DNA from: an uncultured Bacteroides sp.
Lineage (GTDB): Bacteria > Bacteroidota > Bacteroidia > Bacteroidales > Bacteroidaceae
Assembly (NCBI RefSeq): GCF_963677945.1
Contig: NZ_OY782578.1
Coordinates: 1,860,001-1,924,000 of the forward strand
Length of the DNA: 64,000 nucleotides
Direction: 5' to 3'
Every line of letters starts with the position of its first letter. The first letter of the stretch is position 1. This document shows positions 57,101-64,000 of the stretch, one piece after another. Position numbers and translations under genes: made by a program. The notes beneath the pieces are model-generated. The model searched no databases and had not been told where the DNA came from. It saw nothing but the letters and a program-made list of their open reading frames with translations.

Positions 57101-58589
57101 TAAAGGAACCCGATACATTGATTTAATGGAAAAGAGTACTGATCAGATGCTTAATCTGGTGAATCAGATTCTCGACTTCAGAAAGATAGAAAATGGAAAA
57201 ATGCGTTTGCATGTTTCTCTGATAAATCTGAATTCGATGATTGAACATCTGAGCGAAGAGTTTGAAGTTCTTTCTGAAGAGAATGAAATTAGTTATACCT
57301 GTCAGTACAATGACAGTGATATCTTTGTGTGGGCAGATCAAGAGAAACTGGAGATTGTGATCCGTAATCTTCTTTCGAATGCATTTAAGTTTACCCATTC
57401 TGGTGGAAGTATAATTCTTACAGTTGGCCTTCTTCCTGACGGAAAAGCTTGCTTTGTAAGAGTAGAAGATACCGGTACTGGTATTCCTCAGAATAAACTT
57501 ACTGAAATATTTGAGCGTTTCTCACAAGGAGATAATGCAAAAGATACTACGTATAAAGGCACCGGAATCGGATTAGCTCTTTCTAAAGAACTGATGAATT
57601 TGCATCACGGACAGATTACAGTTGAAAGTGAGCAATCTAAAGGGTCGGCATTTACAGTAGAGCTACTGTTGGGCAAAGAGCATTTCAAACCTGATGAGGT
57701 AGATTTCTATTTCAGTGATCAGGTTGATAATCTTCCTCAGGAAACTGCAATTTTGGATACAAACAGAAATGAAGAAGAGGATGAGCTGGAAGACGATTTG
57801 AGCAAAGATAATTCTACATTACCAAGCTTATTGCTTGTAGAAGACAATAAGGATTTATGTAATCTGATAAAGATGCAATTAGAAGACCAGTTCCGTATTT
57901 ATATCGCGAATAATGGAGTTGAAGGTTTGAAGAAGGTTCATCTGTATCATCCGGATATTGTTGTAACCGATCAGATGATGCCGGAGATGGATGGAACGGA
58001 AATGTTGCAGCGTATCAGGAAAGATTTTAAGATCAGTCACATTCCGGTAGTTATACTTACTGCCAAGAGTGGTGATGAAGCTAAGACTACAGCTATTAGT
58101 CTTGGAGCAAATGCTTATATAACAAAACCTTTCAGTAAGGATTATCTGGTAGCCCGTATAGAGCAGCTATTAAGGGAAAGAAAACTTTTCCAGGAAAGAC
58201 TTTGGAAAAAAGATAATGAAGAACCATCGGTTGATTATGAGCAATTCCTTGTTCAGAAAGATGTTCAGCTATTGGAAAAAATCCATCAGGTTATTGAAGA
58301 TAATCTCGATAACAGCGATTTTAATATCGATACTATTGCTTCTACTATTGGTTTAAGCCGTTCTTCTTTCTTTAAGAAATTAAAAAGTCTCACCGGACTT
58401 GCTCCTGTAGACTTAGTTAAAGAAATTCGACTGAATAAATCAATTGGGATGATTAAGAATACTGATTTGAGTATTTCGGAGATAGCTTTCGCCGTGGGTT
58501 TTAAAGATGTGGGATATTTCGGTAAATGTTTCAGAAAGAAATATGATCAGTCTCCCCGTGAATACATGAATACTTATAGAAAATCGTGA
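54186..58589 (+). CDS. Hybrid two-component system sensor-regulator (HTCS)
   Basis: The 1467-residue protein has a signal sequence, periplasmic reg_prop propellers (GFVWFGTWYGLCSFDG, then repeats such as GRIWVGTSDGLMSF) and a Y_Y_Y domain (residues about 790-870) ending with a membrane helix near 905. Cytoplasmic parts are HisKA (NISHELRTPLTLI, His in SHELRTP), HATPase (NLLSNAFKFTHSGG, then DTGTGIP and GTGIGLALS), a receiver (LLLVEDNKDLC, DIVVTDQMMPEMDG) and an AraC-type helix-turn-helix (SSFFKKLKSLTGLAPV). It senses an oligosaccharide in the periplasm and activates the cluster. It ends in TGA. Confidence 0.95.
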   Translation: MNKYLVLIIMLFCCRFATASNNIIIEHYSVENGVPHEIVNCAIKDSEGFVWFGTWYGLCSFDGQKFKTYNSRNLYYTDIPPRKIQKIIEDKSCNLWVKTVDHKLYLFDKHKECFYSVFNELRKNYSVNSQIIKIQKTADGELLLLTKNKDLLKASSNKDGKLNIILLHNSKVKAGNTKLKKNLLCESKDYISWIGTDYKILSSPKGNSLKSKPSDFILKGLGVTPETEFSCAYENKGVLWVGDKKGNIYLITLYNGRIIPIKILSGKGAIENIFIENRTKIYISVANKGVYLYDLKKKTFKLLFTPQVKEPVVKLFSDSYGKIWFVLGKKGVVYYNPVNNEIKQFIFQDGLVNEEIQEQDGKEHGMFFITSSGDLVRIDRNKLTEDYLNHSEEFLKFEKGNRLCNLLMDKDGVLWVTSLDNGIYKITFPKKQFSLFSPCSFENKTTDPEICKVGVKSLFEAKNGDIWVGTRNSEVYRIARNGALKQKFFEGNYNIGNVYHVMEDNQGNLWFSTKGKGLVKAEPDNSSKLGFRFTRFMNEEDNPNSISSNEVYCSYQDSKGRIWAGLFGGGLNLLEEENGRAIFRHKYNCFSYYPSNGMYMEIRNMIEDSEGRIWVGTSDGLMSFDGNFKRADKIKFEVYQNGSDISDNDIYALYKDKKSQIWVSVFGGGLNKLISYDHETRMPVFQSYGLKEGLKSDVILSIVEDIRGNLWLATEMGISRFNMKTQSFRNFDKYDGFIPVKMEEECALRCASGQLWFGCKDGIIKFDPSRLETYNFANKTYIVDFKVSNQDYNSLNTGEHRLSVKELKTITLKHNQSMFTIEFAALNYYNQNRISYKYILQGYEEEWHFSGKNRIASYTNVPPGKYLFKVRTIDEANPSFVSERTLEIVILPPWWRSDIAYVIYVILFLALLYGVMKFVFFMIKIKNDIYIEQKLAELKIKFFTNISHELRTPLTLIKGPIQELREKEKLSDKGTRYIDLMEKSTDQMLNLVNQILDFRKIENGKMRLHVSLINLNSMIEHLSEEFEVLSEENEISYTCQYNDSDIFVWADQEKLEIVIRNLLSNAFKFTHSGGSIILTVGLLPDGKACFVRVEDTGTGIPQNKLTEIFERFSQGDNAKDTTYKGTGIGLALSKELMNLHHGQITVESEQSKGSAFTVELLLGKEHFKPDEVDFYFSDQVDNLPQETAILDTNRNEEEDELEDDLSKDNSTLPSLLLVEDNKDLCNLIKMQLEDQFRIYIANNGVEGLKKVHLYHPDIVVTDQMMPEMDGTEMLQRIRKDFKISHIPVVILTAKSGDEAKTTAISLGANAYITKPFSKDYLVARIEQLLRERKLFQERLWKKDNEEPSVDYEQFLVQKDVQLLEKIHQVIEDNLDNSDFNIDTIASTIGLSRSSFFKKLKSLTGLAPVDLVKEIRLNKSIGMIKNTDLSISEIAFAVGFKDVGYFGKCFRKKYDQSPREYMNTYRKS

Positions 58590-58661
58590 AATACTGATTA
58601 CAAAAGGCTTTTCTGTTCGTTTTAGAATTATATTCATTAACCCAAATAAAAGTTTACTATA

Positions 58662-61600
58662 ATGAGGATAGTTCGAATAGCTTTAAGAAATATACTTGTA
58701 GGCCTTTTTTGCACATTTGCAGTGCAAAGTCTTTTTGCTCAAAAGACTTCAATGACATTGAAAGATGGTAAAATTTCCTATAATGTAGATCAACAGAACA
58801 ATAGAGTTCTTGATTTCTCCTATTGTGGGTATCGAAGTTCAGAGAAAGATATACCAGAGGTACCTAATAAAATAGTTGTCTCTAGTCAGGAAGGCGATTG
58901 TTCTTCTGTAATTCAAAGAGCGATAAATTATGTTTCTTCTTTGGCTCCTGACAAAAATGGATTCAGAGGAGCAGTTTTACTAGGTAAAGGTGTTTTCCAT
59001 TTAGATAAATCTCTGTTCATTTCTAAATCTGGTGTTGTCTTACGCGGAGCTGACAAAAACCAAACTATCTTAGTTAAAAGAGGCTCAGATAGAGGTGCAG
59101 TGGTTTACGTTGAAGGAAAAAATGATTTTTCTGTTACTGATACACTATCTGTTACATCTTCTTATATTCCCGTTAATTCCCGTACAATTACTGTAGCTTC
59201 AGCTGCCAAACTGAAAAAGGGAGATAGAGTGATGATCTATCGTCCTTCAACTACGAAATGGATTGAAAGTTTAGGTTGCGAGCATTTTGGTGGAGGCATT
59301 ACAGCTTTAGGCTGGAAAGCTGGTGATATTGAAATCTATTGGGATAGAACAATTTCCAGCTTGAATAATGGAAATGTGGAATTGGATGTTCCGTTAACAA
59401 TGGCTGTTGATGCTCAACAGGGTAAAGCTCAGGTGTTGTTATATCATTGGAATGGTCGTATCTCTGATTCTGGTGTAGAAAATATCTCTTTTGAATCTGA
59501 GTATAATAAAAAATATCCGAAAGATGAAGATCATTGCTGGACTGGTGTATCTATTGAAAACGCAGAGAACTGCTGGGTTCGTCATGCTTCATTCAGATAT
59601 TTTGCCGGAAGTGCTGTGTTTGTTCAAAGAACAGCATCAAAAGTAACAGTAGAAGATTGTATCTCAACTAATCCGGTTTCTGAAATTGGAGGATTACGCA
59701 GAAATACTTTCCTCACTATGGGACAGCAAACTCTTTTCCAACGTTGCTACTCAGAACATGGTATTCACGATTTTGGAGCTGGATACTGTGCTCCCGGACC
59801 AAATGCCTTTGTACAATGTGAATCAAAAGAATCTTTTGGTTTTAGTGGAGCTATTGATAGCTGGGCTTGCGGATTATTGTTTGATGTTGTTAATGTTGAT
59901 GGCAATAATCTTTCGTTTAAGAATATGGGACAAGATTTCAACGGTGCAGGCTGGGGAACATCAAACAGTCTTTTCTGGCAATGTTCTGCGGCTGAAATAG
60001 AATGTTATTCTCCTGCAAAAGATGCAATGAACAGAGCATACGGATGCTGGGCTCAATTCTCCGGAGATGGTGAATGGAATGAGTCAAATAACCATATTCA
60101 GCCAAGAAGCATTTTCTATTCTCAATTGGCAGAACGACTAGGCAAAGATTGTTCTCAAAGAGCTCGTATTCTACCTGTTAGCACAGAAGCTTCCAGCAGT
60201 CCTACTCTTGCTGTTGCAGCAGAAATGGCAAAACAAGCTTACACTCCAAAACTGACACTACGTCATTGGATTGAACAAGATACACTTTTGGTCTCTGTAG
60301 ATCAAAATAAACTAAAACTGGTTTCATCACTAAAGGTAGAAAAGGAAAAAGCTCCTTCAATGAAAACAATGTCAGTTGAAGATGGTAGAATTGTAATAAA
60401 TAATCAGCTTCTTACAGGTAATCGTTCTGAAGTACCCTGGTGGAGTGGTAAACTGAGAACTAACTATCTGGAAAAGGCAAAACCACATATTACCAGATTT
60501 GTTCCGGGAAGAGAAGGATTAGGTCTTACCGATCGTATTGATTCTGTTGTGAACTTCATGAAGAATGAAAAGATAACTGTACTAGATCATAATTATGGAT
60601 TGTGGTATGACAGAAGAAGAGACGATCATGAACGTACCCGCCGTAGAACAGGAGATGTATGGGGACCATTCTATGAACAGCCATTTGGACGAAGCGGTGA
60701 AAGTTCTGCCTGGGAAGGATTGTCAAAATACGATTTGACCAGACCTAATGCATGGTATTGGGGACGCCTGAAAGAATTTGCGACTCAGTCGGACAAGGAA
60801 GGATTGGTACTGTTCCACGAGAATTATTTCCAGCATAATATTCTTGAAGCTGGTGCACACTGGGTAGATTGTCCATGGCGTTCGGCTAATAATATTAATG
60901 ACACTGATTTTCCGGAACCAGTTCCTTTTACAGGTGATAAGAGAATATTTATGGCCGACCGTTTTTATGACATATCTCATCCTGTAAGAAGAGAACTACA
61001 CAAAAAATACATTCGTCAGTGTCTGAATAATTTTGCAGATAATAAGAACGTAGTTCAGCTAATTAGTGCAGAATTTACTGGTCCTCTTCACTTTGTTGAA
61101 TTCTGGTTAGATGAAATTGGTGCATGGGAAAAAGAAACAGGTAAGCATGCAACAGTTGCTCTTAGTACAACTAAAGATGTTCAGGATGCTATCCTTAAAG
61201 ATAAAAAACGTTCTGCTTTGGTTGATATTATAGATATAAGATACTGGCATTATAAAAGTGATGGAACTACTTATGCTCCCGAAGGTGGAAAGAATTTAGC
61301 TCCAAGACAACATGCACGTCAGATGAAAGTTGGCAAAGTAACCTTTAATGAAGCTTATAAAGCTGTTAGCGAATACAGAGAAAAGTATCCGGAAAAAGCT
61401 GTGACTTTTTATGCTCAGAATTATCCTGATATGGCATGGGCAGTATTTATGGCCGGAGGATCTTTACCTGTGTTACCAGAAATAAATGATCCTTCTTTCT
61501 TAAATGATGCAGCAAAAATGCATGTAGAAAAAACAGGTACAGATGGATATTATAAATTGGAAAAAAACGGTTTGGGAGTGATTGTTTATTCCCAATCGAA

Positions 61601-61766
61601 AGAAAATTTTGCTTTACCACTGGCTGCCGGCACATATTCACTTAAACAAATTGATCAAAAGAGTGGTAAAGTTACAACTCTTGTTAAGAAGCTGAAAGGT
61701 GGTGATTCTTACCAGTTTAAAGGAAATTCTAATGGCCCTTCTGTATATTGGTTTAAGGCTTTATAG
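58662..61766 (+). CDS. Beta-helix protein with C-terminal DUF6298-like domain
   Basis: The 1034-residue protein has a signal peptide (cleavage about 26). Residues 70-510 form a right-handed parallel beta-helix of the pectate-lyase type (AVLLGKGVFHLDKSLFISKS, GVVLRGADKNQTIL, NISFESEYNKKY). Residues about 580-900 are a second globular domain with a barrel-like pattern (LDHNYGLWYDRRRDDHERTR, LFHENYFQHN, VDCPWRS), which resembles DUF6298. No lyase catalytic Asp triad was identified. Coupled to the rhamnosidase and esterase it should attack pectic side chains; this is inferred. Confidence 0.75.
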   Translation: MRIVRIALRNILVGLFCTFAVQSLFAQKTSMTLKDGKISYNVDQQNNRVLDFSYCGYRSSEKDIPEVPNKIVVSSQEGDCSSVIQRAINYVSSLAPDKNGFRGAVLLGKGVFHLDKSLFISKSGVVLRGADKNQTILVKRGSDRGAVVYVEGKNDFSVTDTLSVTSSYIPVNSRTITVASAAKLKKGDRVMIYRPSTTKWIESLGCEHFGGGITALGWKAGDIEIYWDRTISSLNNGNVELDVPLTMAVDAQQGKAQVLLYHWNGRISDSGVENISFESEYNKKYPKDEDHCWTGVSIENAENCWVRHASFRYFAGSAVFVQRTASKVTVEDCISTNPVSEIGGLRRNTFLTMGQQTLFQRCYSEHGIHDFGAGYCAPGPNAFVQCESKESFGFSGAIDSWACGLLFDVVNVDGNNLSFKNMGQDFNGAGWGTSNSLFWQCSAAEIECYSPAKDAMNRAYGCWAQFSGDGEWNESNNHIQPRSIFYSQLAERLGKDCSQRARILPVSTEASSSPTLAVAAEMAKQAYTPKLTLRHWIEQDTLLVSVDQNKLKLVSSLKVEKEKAPSMKTMSVEDGRIVINNQLLTGNRSEVPWWSGKLRTNYLEKAKPHITRFVPGREGLGLTDRIDSVVNFMKNEKITVLDHNYGLWYDRRRDDHERTRRRTGDVWGPFYEQPFGRSGESSAWEGLSKYDLTRPNAWYWGRLKEFATQSDKEGLVLFHENYFQHNILEAGAHWVDCPWRSANNINDTDFPEPVPFTGDKRIFMADRFYDISHPVRRELHKKYIRQCLNNFADNKNVVQLISAEFTGPLHFVEFWLDEIGAWEKETGKHATVALSTTKDVQDAILKDKKRSALVDIIDIRYWHYKSDGTTYAPEGGKNLAPRQHARQMKVGKVTFNEAYKAVSEYREKYPEKAVTFYAQNYPDMAWAVFMAGGSLPVLPEINDPSFLNDAAKMHVEKTGTDGYYKLEKNGLGVIVYSQSKENFALPLAAGTYSLKQIDQKSGKVTTLVKKLKGGDSYQFKGNSNGPSVYWFKAL

Positions 61767-61778
61767 AACCGAAAAAAT

Positions 61779-61848
61779 GGGAATATTTGCTATAAATATG
61801 TTGTAAAGCAGATTATCAATTATTTCTACTCTATAATCAAATATTCCC
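61779..61848 (+). other. Long-range stem after the beta-helix gene
   Basis: GGGAATATTTG (61779-61789) pairs with CAAATATTCCC (61838-61848) at 11 of 11 positions, with an inner GATTAT/ATAATC pair (61811-61816 and 61833-61838). It may be a structured 3' end or an operator before the sigma factor gene. No T-run follows, so it is not a simple terminator. Confidence 0.4.
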
Positions 61849-61899
61849 TAAATAAAATCCTTCATAGTTTTAGTTTTGCATTGTCTCTTCAAGGAGGCA

Positions 61900-62502
61900 A
61901 TGCTTAATTTTTTAAAGAATATCATGAAGGAACAAGATGAGAATAGAATGGATTGTATAAGTGTCGATACAGAAGTGTCGCAGTTACTCTCCCTTTTAGT
62001 ATCAGGAGATGTTAAAGCATTCTCCAGATTATACGATTTGCACGTGAATATGCTTTTTAATTATGGTTGTCGCCTGACCACAGATAAAGAGCTTTTAAAA
62101 GACTGCATTCACGATGTCTTTATTAAGATCTTTAGTAAACGCGAAGATCTTAGTGAAATAGCAAATTTTAAATCATATCTATTCATTTCACTGAAAAATA
62201 AATTGTGCGATGAGAGCCGCAAAAGAATTAATTACTCAGATCAGGCTGTTGAGGAATTAAATCCAGTGGCTTCAGAAAATGTGGAAGACGACTATATTAA
62301 CTTTGAGATGGATTGTGTCTCAAATGAAAAGGTGAAATTCCTTTTAAATCAGCTTCCACCAAGACAAAAAGAGGCTCTGACACTGTATTATATAGAAGAA
62401 AAAAAGTATGAGGATATTTGTGTGTTGATGGACATGAATTACCAGTCAGTGCGAAATTTAATTCATCGTGGAATATTAAAACTCAGAAGTATTGCTGTTT
62501 AA
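61900..62502 (+). CDS. ECF sigma factor
   Basis: The 200-residue protein has region 2 (VKAFSRLYDLHVNMLFNYGCRL, then LLKDCIHDVFIKIF) and region 4 (NQLPPRQKEALTLYYIEEKKYEDI, then MDMNYQSVRNLIHRGILKL). A -7 box TAGTTTTG at 61871-61878 precedes it and makes the TTG at 61876 impossible. ATG 61900 follows AAGGAGG at two bases; ATG 61924 is the other choice. It probably controls an envelope or uptake function together with the following gene. Confidence 0.85.
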   Translation: MLNFLKNIMKEQDENRMDCISVDTEVSQLLSLLVSGDVKAFSRLYDLHVNMLFNYGCRLTTDKELLKDCIHDVFIKIFSKREDLSEIANFKSYLFISLKNKLCDESRKRINYSDQAVEELNPVASENVEDDYINFEMDCVSNEKVKFLLNQLPPRQKEALTLYYIEEKKYEDICVLMDMNYQSVRNLIHRGILKLRSIAV

Positions 62503-62580
62503 TATATTTTTATAGAATATAATGAGTACAACTTCTCTCTTTATTCGTTTTTTTATTATATCAATAAATTATATGATAAA

Positions 62581-62841
62581 GTGGGAAAAGATAAACTTAA
62601 CAATATAGAAGACTTCTTAACAAATGATAGTTTTATTTGTTATGTTTTCGAGCAGACTTCTTCATTGAAGAAGTATTGGGATGATTATTTTAAATGTAAT
62701 CCCGAAAAGGAATCTTTGGCACGGAATGCGAGACAGATACTCTTAAATGAGGATGATAAGCCGGGCATTAGTTCCACAGAAAAGGAGGAATTGAAACAAA
62801 GGATTCTTTCTACAGTAATGAAGGTTAATAGTTATAAATAG
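62581..62841 (+). CDS. Truncated FecR-type anti-sigma-like protein
   Basis: The 86-residue protein with probable GTG start matches only the N-terminal cytosolic segment of Bacteroidetes FecR anti-sigma factors (FLTNDSFICYVFEQTSSLKKYWDDYFKCNPE). The membrane helix and the periplasmic FecR domain are absent and TAG ends the frame directly. It follows the ECF sigma gene, so it may be a short cytosolic sigma-binding protein or a decayed anti-sigma factor. Confidence 0.65.
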   Translation: MGKDKLNNIEDFLTNDSFICYVFEQTSSLKKYWDDYFKCNPEKESLARNARQILLNEDDKPGISSTEKEELKQRILSTVMKVNSYK

Positions 62842-62860
62842 GATTTAGTTTAAGGGGGGG

Positions 62861-62909
62861 AATGACCTGATGTTTGATTTAAAAATCATGCATCGGGTCA
62901 TTTTGTTTT
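62861..62909 (+). terminator. Terminator between the anti-sigma-like gene and mazG
   Basis: AATGACC (62861-62867) pairs with GGTCATT (62896-62902), with GATG/CATC inside, followed by TTGTTTTA. It can also serve the convergent mazG transcript. Confidence 0.7.
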
Positions 62910-62920
62910 ATATATTAATG

Positions 62921-63706
62921 TTATAATCCTTTTTTCTTTGCCTCGATCCAGTATTTATCCATCTCTTCAAGAGACATATCTTTCAGATTATGACCTTGTT
63001 TTATGGTATTTTCTTCCAGATAAGTAAATCGACGGATAAATTTATGGTTAGTACGCTCAAGTGCATTATCGGGATTTATTCCGTAAAGACGGGCTGCATT
63101 GATAATGCTGAAGAGTAAATCACCCAATTCTGCTTCCATTTTATCTTTATCCATAGATGAAATTTCGGTTTGTAGTTCATCAAATTCTTCTTTTACCTTA
63201 TCCCATACCTGCTCTTTCTTTTCCCAGTCGAATCCTACATTTCGTGCTTTATCTTGAATTCTATATGCTTTGATTAGCGATGGGAGAGAGGCTGGTACTC
63301 CACTTAGAACCGATTTATTGCCACCTTTTTCCTTTAATTTAAGCTGTTCCCAGTTTTGTGAAACCTGTCCGGATGTTTCTGCAACTGCATCACCAAATAC
63401 GTGCGGATGACGAAAGATAAGTTTTTCACACAATCTGTCGCAAACGTCTTTTATGTCAAAGTCATCCGTTTCGGATGCTATTTTTGAATAAAATGCAACA
63501 TGAAGCAATACATCTCCCAGCTCTTTGCAAGTCTCTTTTTTGTCGCCTTTCATCAAAGCATCACTTAATTCGTAAACTTCCTCAATTGTATTTGCCCTTA
63601 AGCTTTCGTTTGTTTGTTTCCTGTCCCAGGGGCATTTTACACGAAGTTCATCAAGGATATCCAGAAAGCGGCCAAAGGCTTCCATTTGTTCTTTTCTAGT
63701 ATGCAT
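62921..63706 (-). CDS. mazG: Nucleoside triphosphate pyrophosphohydrolase MazG
   Basis: The 261-residue protein contains two all-alpha NTP pyrophosphatase modules. The first has KCPWDRKQTNESLRANTIEE, then ELGDVLLHVAFYSKIA; the second has KARNVGFDW, VKEEFDEL and ELGDLLFSIINAARL, each with the E-x-x-E...E-x-x-D metal ligands. It removes non-canonical nucleotides. Length is normal for the two-domain form. It diverges from valS. Confidence 0.95.
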   Translation of the reverse strand: MHTRKEQMEAFGRFLDILDELRVKCPWDRKQTNESLRANTIEEVYELSDALMKGDKKETCKELGDVLLHVAFYSKIASETDDFDIKDVCDRLCEKLIFRHPHVFGDAVAETSGQVSQNWEQLKLKEKGGNKSVLSGVPASLPSLIKAYRIQDKARNVGFDWEKKEQVWDKVKEEFDELQTEISSMDKDKMEAELGDLLFSIINAARLYGINPDNALERTNHKFIRRFTYLEENTIKQGHNLKDMSLEEMDKYWIEAKKKGL

Positions 63707-63730
63707 GTCTGTTATTCTTTAAATCAAGAG

Positions 63731-63780
63731 CAAAAGTAGCTATTTCTTTCGCAGTTAATCGTCTTTTTTTATTAATTTTG
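63731..63780. promoter_or_regulatory. Divergent -7 boxes for mazG and valS
   Basis: TACTTTTG on the minus strand (63738-63731) faces mazG and TAATTTTG on the plus strand (63773-63780) faces valS. Neither has a matching TTG at 19-21 bases, so both calls rest on the -7 box only. Confidence 0.4.
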
Positions 63781-63820
63781 CGGGCAATATTCAATGAATT
63801 AATAAATTATCAAATATAAT

Positions 63821-64000
63821 ATGGAATTAGCAAGTAAGTACAACCCCGCTGATGTTGAGGATAAATGGTACCAGTATTGGCTGGATAACAAATTATTTAG
63901 TTCAAAACCTGATGGTCGTGAACCATATACAGTTGTGATTCCTCCTCCTAACGTGACAGGTGTACTGCATATGGGGCACATGCTGAACAATACTATTCAG
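63821..64000 (+). CDS. valS: Valyl-tRNA synthetase, N-terminal part (runs off the window)
   Basis: The visible 60 residues begin [20 protein letters not shown] and include [20 protein letters not shown], the class I HIGH motif region (HMGH). The gene is cut by the window edge. It attaches valine to tRNA-Val. Confidence 0.95.
   Translation, partial: MELASKYNPADVEDKWYQYWLDNKLFSSKPDGREPYTVVIPPPNVTGVLHMGHMLNNTIQ

Overview
The window is a stretch of a Bacteroides-type (Bacteroidales) chromosome carrying an integrated prophage of about 28 kb. The host assignment rests on large secreted glycoside hydrolases, BACON and BspA-type surface proteins, a hybrid two-component regulator with reg_prop propellers, and promoters of the Bacteroidetes type (TTG, about 20 bases, TAnnTTTG) instead of -35/-10 boxes.

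Layout. 1-4112: the end of a GH2 beta-galactosidase, a perfect bidirectional terminator, and a secreted GH5-GH43 fusion. About 4.47-32.97 kb: the prophage. 32974-38722: a three-gene surface operon (lipoprotein, outer-membrane barrel, leucine-rich-repeat protein). 39.2-41.1 kb: small housekeeping or hypothetical genes. 41283-61766: a carbohydrate-degradation cluster without SusC/SusD (GH2, GH106-like rhamnosidase, SGNH esterase, DUF5703-like protein, second GH2, hybrid two-component regulator, beta-helix/DUF6298-like protein), probably acting on rhamnose-containing pectic glycans. 61.9-64.0 kb: an ECF sigma factor, a truncated anti-sigma-like protein, mazG and the start of valS.

The main discovery is the prophage's genetic code. 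Read with the standard code, the head and tail genes are all broken into fragments. Every break is a TGA, never TAA, TAG or a frameshift. Reading TGA as tryptophan restores a complete, tightly packed siphovirus module: small and large terminase, portal, prohead protease, HK97 capsid, connectors, tail tube, tail chaperone with a -1 frameshift, tape measure and tail tip/fibre. Several of the TGAs fall where the families have a conserved Trp (HNH endonuclease, large terminase, HK97 capsid, head-tail adaptor). I count 27 in-frame TGAs in 17 phage genes. Host genes on both sides end in TGA (four in this window), so the host uses the standard code.

The two codes are partitioned. Integrase, Abi-like and TIR-like accessory proteins, the putative replication protein, the ParB-like protein, the holin-like protein and a secreted protein contain no TGA; where they have Trp it is TGG. 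The structural genes, a sigma-like factor and the HNH gene carry TGA. Lysogeny and defence functions can therefore be made in the host code, while virion production needs TGA decoding. I found no tRNA-Trp(UCA) gene in the window, so the source of decoding is open.

Secondary observations include two host regulatory arrays with about two-turn spacing (TTACA at 4172-4238 and CATGTACA at 47578-47654), a 32-base palindrome at 40105-40136, and a dispersed host repeat that helps bound the left prophage junction. The exact attachment core could not be resolved.
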